7,888 nt of DNA. Origin: an uncultured Lachnospiraceae bacterium. Lineage in GTDB: Bacteria > Bacillota > Clostridia > Lachnospirales > Lachnospiraceae. A program made the position numbers and the translations under genes. The stretch is from NCBI GenBank assembly GCA_937910785.1, contig CALDLG010000041.1:1-7888 (forward strand), in the 5' to 3' direction. Under the pieces are notes generated by a model. The model made no database searches. It saw only the letters and a list, made by a program, of their open reading frames with translations, and was not told the DNA's origin. Shown in pieces: positions 4,468 to 7,888 of the stretch; position 1 is the first letter of the stretch, and each line of letters starts with the position of its first letter.

Positions 4468-6730
4468 AAGAGGAATACTCAGCCTGATATTGGCGGCGAT
4501 GTGTTTTCTGGCGGAACCGTCAGGGTTTTATGTGAATGCGACGGAGCCGGCATCGCCGGCGGTTGAGACGCCGGAGGGCGCTTTGCCGGGAGATACGGGG
4601 GCGCGGACAGCGAGTCAGCCCCAGACAACTGATCCGGCAGGAGCGGCAGGAAATCCACAGGACAGCGGACAGGCGGTGACAACAGATAATCCGGGAACGG
4701 TCCAGACTGCGCCGCAGACGCCATCTGACACAACCAATCCTTCTGCGCCGCAGACGCCGTCTGCCGCAACTGACCCTTCTGCGCCGCAGACACCATCTGC
4801 AACAACCAATCCTTCTGCGCCGCAGACACCATCCACCGCAACTGACCCTTCTGCACAGCCGGACCTGACAGCGCAGAAGAATGCGGCAAAAGAGGAGCTT
4901 CTGAATTATATGCAGGAGCTGCAGAAGAGGCATAATCTGGACGATGCGGGTATGGGAAAGCTGAACGGTATCTATACGGAGGCCGTAAATCAGATTAATA
5001 ATGACACGAAAATGACCGAGGATGAATTGTCTGATTTTGTCCTTTTAAGGAAGGTAAGTCTCGAAAACGCGGCCAGCGCCTATATAAACAGTAAGAACGA
5101 CAACGACTCCTCCAACATCAGGGTGGATGATCCGAACCGGATTATCACCGACGATGACAGGGCGGATGCGGATGCGGATCTGCTCTATTACATGCAGAGT
5201 CTGGAAGTGCGGTACCGGCTGGATGAAAAAATGATGGAGAATCTGCACAAGGTATTCGACAGTGCGGTCTACTATATTGCCAATACGGAAATGACGGTGT
5301 CCGAGCTGGCGGCGTATGTTTCCTCGACGAAAGGAAGTCTGGAATCGGCTGCCGTAGCCAATGTTACGGTTACGACCAGTGAGTTCATTCAGGTGGGCGA
5401 TAACTGGGCGACGCCGACGGTCGGCTATGGACAGAAGGTTTCCATCGTGCTGCCGATTATCAATTTCGGTACGGAGGAGCTGAACGACCTGATCATCGAG
5501 CCGGCCACATCCACGCTGGTGACGGAATGGCCCTTTGTGCCGGATAAAACAAGCTATCTGCAGACGGAACCCTATATCCCGGGAAATCAGACCTATGATT
5601 CGGCCATGCAGAACCGCAGGGAGTTCACCTTCCAGTTTACGGCGAGAGAAGATGTCATGAGCGGATATTACCCGCTGAAATTCCGTATCTGGTATACCAA
5701 ATCCGGAATCCGCTGTGAAGAACCCGCGGAAGTGACGGTTTATGTCCGTACGGTCGGACGGCCGGGAAGCGGAACGATCGGCGGCAGCGGGGAAGAAAGC
5801 AGCGGTGCGAAGCCGAGAATTATCGTAACAGGTTTCGAAACGAATCCCTCACAGGTTTTTGCAGGAGATACCTTTGTATTGAATATTCATGTGAAAAATA
5901 CGTCCAAAGAGCTGGCAGTAACCAACCTGTTGTTTGACCTGCAGGCAGCGGTGGAGGGAGAAGACAAGACCAACACTTATGTGGCTTTTTTACCGACTTC
6001 GGGTTCCAGCTCGATCTATATGGACAAGATTTCACCGAACACGGATGCGGTCATCGAGATCGAAATGACGGCGAAAGCGGACCTGGCGCAGAAGCCCTAT
6101 GTGCTTGACGTAAACATGAAATATGATGCCGGCTCGATGTTTGATCTGACCGATAAGGCGAGCGTATCCATACCGATTAATCAGGAGAGCCGCTTCGACA
6201 TCAGCACCCCGGAGATCGTGCCCGACAGCATTACGGTAGGTTCTCAGTCCAATGTGATGTTCAGCATTTATAATACGGGCAAAACAACGCTTTATAACGT
6301 ACAGGTAAAGATGCATGCGGATTCGATCAGCGAGTCTACGGCATTTGTGGGAAATCTTGCGTCCGGCGCGACCGGCAATGTGGATGTGATGGTGACCGGT
6401 GCGGCGCCCACAATGGACGATGGCACAATCAATGTGGATATTTCCTATGAGGATAATGCGGGCAATGTGACGACGGAGACGAAGACCATTACCCTGTATG
6501 TCACGGAAGAGATTTATGAGGATTTCGTTTCCGATGATATCATGATGGATATGGGAGAGGGCGAAATGGAAGAAGGCACAGGAAAAGGAAAGATCATCGC
6601 GATTGTCGTAGTTGCCGTACTCGCGGCGGTGGTCATCGGTATCTTCGTCTTCGTGCGCCTTCGGAAAAAGAAAAAAGAGGCGCTCCTGTTAGCGGATGAT
6701 CTGCTCTCAATCGAAGAAGACAAGCATTGA
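4445..6730 (+). CDS. Secreted, C-terminally anchored multidomain protein with COG1361/CARDB-like beta domains, putative extracellular partner of a MacB-type transporter
   Basis: Starting at 4445 the protein has 761 residues. In order: a signal peptide with Lys/Arg start and hydrophobic core (1 to about 32, likely cut after YVNA); a Pro/Thr/Ser/Ala linker (33-143) with four 12-residue repeats at 89-136; two copies of a helical module (about 147-214 and 241-307); three probable Ig-like beta-sandwich regions (about 308-436, 457-578, 583-687), the last two resembling CARDB/COG1361 domains in phrases such as VKNTSKELAVTNL and IYNTGKTTLYNV; a Gly/Ser linker at 437-456; an acidic stalk; a TM helix (about 715-737); and a short cytoplasmic tail with RLRKKKK then acidic residues. 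The bulk is therefore outside the cell. It lies between the ATPase and the MacB-like permease, overlapping the former by 23 nt and 18 nt from the latter. A scaffold, substrate-binding or adaptor role is inferred; the exact function is unknown. Confidence 0.8.
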   Translation: MCKRQMCKRGILSLILAAMCFLAEPSGFYVNATEPASPAVETPEGALPGDTGARTASQPQTTDPAGAAGNPQDSGQAVTTDNPGTVQTAPQTPSDTTNPSAPQTPSAATDPSAPQTPSATTNPSAPQTPSTATDPSAQPDLTAQKNAAKEELLNYMQELQKRHNLDDAGMGKLNGIYTEAVNQINNDTKMTEDELSDFVLLRKVSLENAASAYINSKNDNDSSNIRVDDPNRIITDDDRADADADLLYYMQSLEVRYRLDEKMMENLHKVFDSAVYYIANTEMTVSELAAYVSSTKGSLESAAVANVTVTTSEFIQVGDNWATPTVGYGQKVSIVLPIINFGTEELNDLIIEPATSTLVTEWPFVPDKTSYLQTEPYIPGNQTYDSAMQNRREFTFQFTAREDVMSGYYPLKFRIWYTKSGIRCEEPAEVTVYVRTVGRPGSGTIGGSGEESSGAKPRIIVTGFETNPSQVFAGDTFVLNIHVKNTSKELAVTNLLFDLQAAVEGEDKTNTYVAFLPTSGSSSIYMDKISPNTDAVIEIEMTAKADLAQKPYVLDVNMKYDAGSMFDLTDKASVSIPINQESRFDISTPEIVPDSITVGSQSNVMFSIYNTGKTTLYNVQVKMHADSISESTAFVGNLASGATGNVDVMVTGAAPTMDDGTINVDISYEDNAGNVTTETKTITLYVTEEIYEDFVSDDIMMDMGEGEMEEGTGKGKIIAIVVVAVLAAVVIGIFVFVRLRKKKKEALLLADDLLSIEEDKH
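4709..4852 (+). repeat. In-frame 36-bp tandem repeat, four copies (12-residue Pro/Ser/Thr linker units)
   Basis: Four 36-bp units occupy 4709-4744, 4745-4780, 4781-4816 and 4817-4852. They encode APQTPSDTTNPS, APQTPSAATDPS, APQTPSATTNPS and APQTPSTATDPS. Units 1 and 3 share ACAACCAATCC while units 2 and 4 share GCAACTGACCC, so there is a 72-bp higher-order period. The repeat lies in the linker between signal peptide and helical modules and probably forms an extended spacer through the cell wall. Copy number may vary between strains. Confidence 0.9.
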
Positions 6731-6731
6731 A

Positions 6732-6735
6732 AGGA
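6732..6735 (+). promoter_or_regulatory. Probable ribosome binding site for the permease at 6749
   Basis: AGGA (in TGAAAGGACATGG) begins just after the stop codon of the upstream gene and ends 13 nt before ATG 6749. The spacing is long, so translation may depend on coupling to the upstream gene. Confidence 0.45.
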
Positions 6736-6748
6736 CATGGTTTAAAAT

Positions 6749-7888
6749 ATGAAATTCCTTGATTTACTGCGTATGAGCAGCAGTAACCTCTGGAAGAGAA
6801 AGGTCAGAACGATTCTGACGGTGCTTGGCGTTGTCATCGGTGTCGCTTCTATCGTGGTAATGATATCCCTCGGACTGGGACTCAGCCGCTCGCTGATGGA
6901 GGAGTATGAATCCTATGGGAGCCTGACGGAAATTACGGTATATGAGCCTTACTCTTATGACGGAAACGATAAGGACATCAAGCGGCTGGATGATGAACTG
7001 ATCAGAACGATCGAAGGCATAGAGCATGTGGAGGATGTCTATCCGGTCATGCAGATGTCGGCAATCGCCAGATACGGCGCTTATGAGAACTATCTGATGC
7101 TGCGGGCGATGCCTGTGGAGGCGATTGCCAATCTTGGCATTGAGATAGGGGAAGGAAGCCTTCCTTCCGCGTCGGATGACGAGCTGAAATTTTTCTATGG
7201 CTATCAGGTGATACAGGACTTTACCAATTCCAGGACGGGAGCCGGGTACTGGCAGACAGGACAGCTGCCGGATATCGATATGATGAATGATCCGATTTTC
7301 ATTATTTTTGATACGGATGCTTACTGGCAGTCCAAGTCACCGGGCGGGGAAGGGCAGCAGCCGGTTAAGCCGCCCAAGAAATATCTGATCGAGGCTTCCG
7401 GCGTACAGCTGACGCCGCCGGAAGGCGAGTATGCAATGTATGGCTGGTATACCTTTTGTGACATTGAGAAACTGATTCCGGAGTTAAAGAAAATTTTTAA
7501 GAATAAAGTCATTCCCGGACAGCCTTCTACCAAAACGGGAAAACCGTATAAAGAAATTTTTTATAATCAGCTGCTCGTACAGGTGGATGAGCTGGATAAC
7601 GTGACCGATATTCAGTCACAGCTTACGGAAATGGGATATGAGGCGAACAGCAACGCGGAATGGATTGAATCCAACCAGAAAACGATGGGATATGTGCAGG
7701 CCGTGCTCGGCGGCATTGGCGCGGTGTCTTTGTTCGTGGCGGCGATCGGCATTACCAATACGATGATGATGTCCATTTATGAACGGACGAAGGAGATCGG
7801 CGTCATGAAGGTGCTCGGCTGTGATCTGCGTAATATCCGTTCTCTGTTTCTGATGGAGGCGGGTTTTATCGGTTTCATCGGCGGTGTA
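6749..7888 (+). CDS. MacB/FtsX-family ABC transporter permease (3' truncated by window)
   Basis: The reading frame is open from ATG 6749 to the window end, giving 380 residues. The N-terminus (FLDLLRMSSSNLWKRKVRT, then LTVLGVVIGVASIVVMISL) is the characteristic basic stretch plus TM1 (about 20-42) of MacB-type permeases. Residues 43-312 form the extracellular MacB-like domain, closing with LLVQVDELDNVTDIQ and a Gly-Tyr turn typical of its end. TM2 spans about 313-338. It is followed by the conserved cytoplasmic FtsX-type coupling segment ERTKEIGVMKVLG (345-357) and the start of TM3 (from about 366). TM3 and TM4 should lie just beyond 7888. The extracellular domain holds a Pro/Gly-rich insert near 195-211. 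The partner ATPase is at 3730-4467. Such permeases have four TMs and transmit ATPase motion to the extracytoplasmic side. The start is favoured by the conserved N-terminus although its ribosome binding site is distant. Confidence 0.92.
   Translation, partial: MKFLDLLRMSSSNLWKRKVRTILTVLGVVIGVASIVVMISLGLGLSRSLMEEYESYGSLTEITVYEPYSYDGNDKDIKRLDDELIRTIEGIEHVEDVYPVMQMSAIARYGAYENYLMLRAMPVEAIANLGIEIGEGSLPSASDDELKFFYGYQVIQDFTNSRTGAGYWQTGQLPDIDMMNDPIFIIFDTDAYWQSKSPGGEGQQPVKPPKKYLIEASGVQLTPPEGEYAMYGWYTFCDIEKLIPELKKIFKNKVIPGQPSTKTGKPYKEIFYNQLLVQVDELDNVTDIQSQLTEMGYEANSNAEWIESNQKTMGYVQAVLGGIGAVSLFVAAIGITNTMMMSIYERTKEIGVMKVLGCDLRNIRSLFLMEAGFIGFIGGV

Noticed and set aside
4479..4933. Minus-strand open frames with repeated Arg/Cys-rich or Gly/Ala-rich peptides
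   Set aside because: The repeats are only the reverse complement of the 36-bp linker repeat in the anchored protein gene.
6737..6745. Minimal ORF ATG GTT TAA just before the permease start
   Set aside because: Its ATG is only 1 nt from the AGGA site, too close for initiation; it is most likely chance.

Overview
The window looks like a chromosomal segment of a Gram-positive Firmicute, most likely a Clostridia/Lachnospiraceae-type gut anaerobe. This rests on the purine-rich Shine-Dalgarno sites, tightly packed or overlapping genes all on the + strand, moderate G+C in genes against a very A-rich spacer, and the gene families present. The assignment is inference; no taxonomic marker gene is present.

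Layout. Positions 2-148 hold the last 48 codons of a probable GntR-family (YtrA subfamily) repressor. It is followed after 19 nt by an ABC ATPase (168-1073). That gene overlaps by 29 nt a nine-TM ABC-2-like permease carrying a large C-terminal extracellular domain (1045-3174). Together they form a regulator-ATPase-permease operon of the YtrA/YtrB type, in other bacteria often linked to cell-wall stress or antibiotic response. Positions 3175-3729 are a 555-nt non-coding spacer with low-complexity repeats, a long imperfect hairpin, seven same-strand TTAAG motifs, a 17-bp tandem repeat and a likely -10 box. Downstream lies a second operon: a LolD/MacB-type ATPase (3730-4467), a secreted and C-terminally membrane-anchored protein with a repeat linker, duplicated helical module and Ig-like beta domains (4445-6730), and a MacB/FtsX-type permease that runs off the window end (6749-7888).

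How the genes fit together. The two operons encode two different ABC machines of unrelated permease classes. In the second, the large extracellular anchored protein sits where a MacA/YknX-type adaptor gene is found in other MacB-like systems. No membrane-fusion (HlyD) gene is visible. The most interesting reading is that this multidomain protein is the extracytoplasmic partner of a Gram-positive MacB-like mechanotransmission complex. The substrate of either system cannot be read from the sequence. No RNA genes, IS elements, CRISPR arrays or phage genes were seen.
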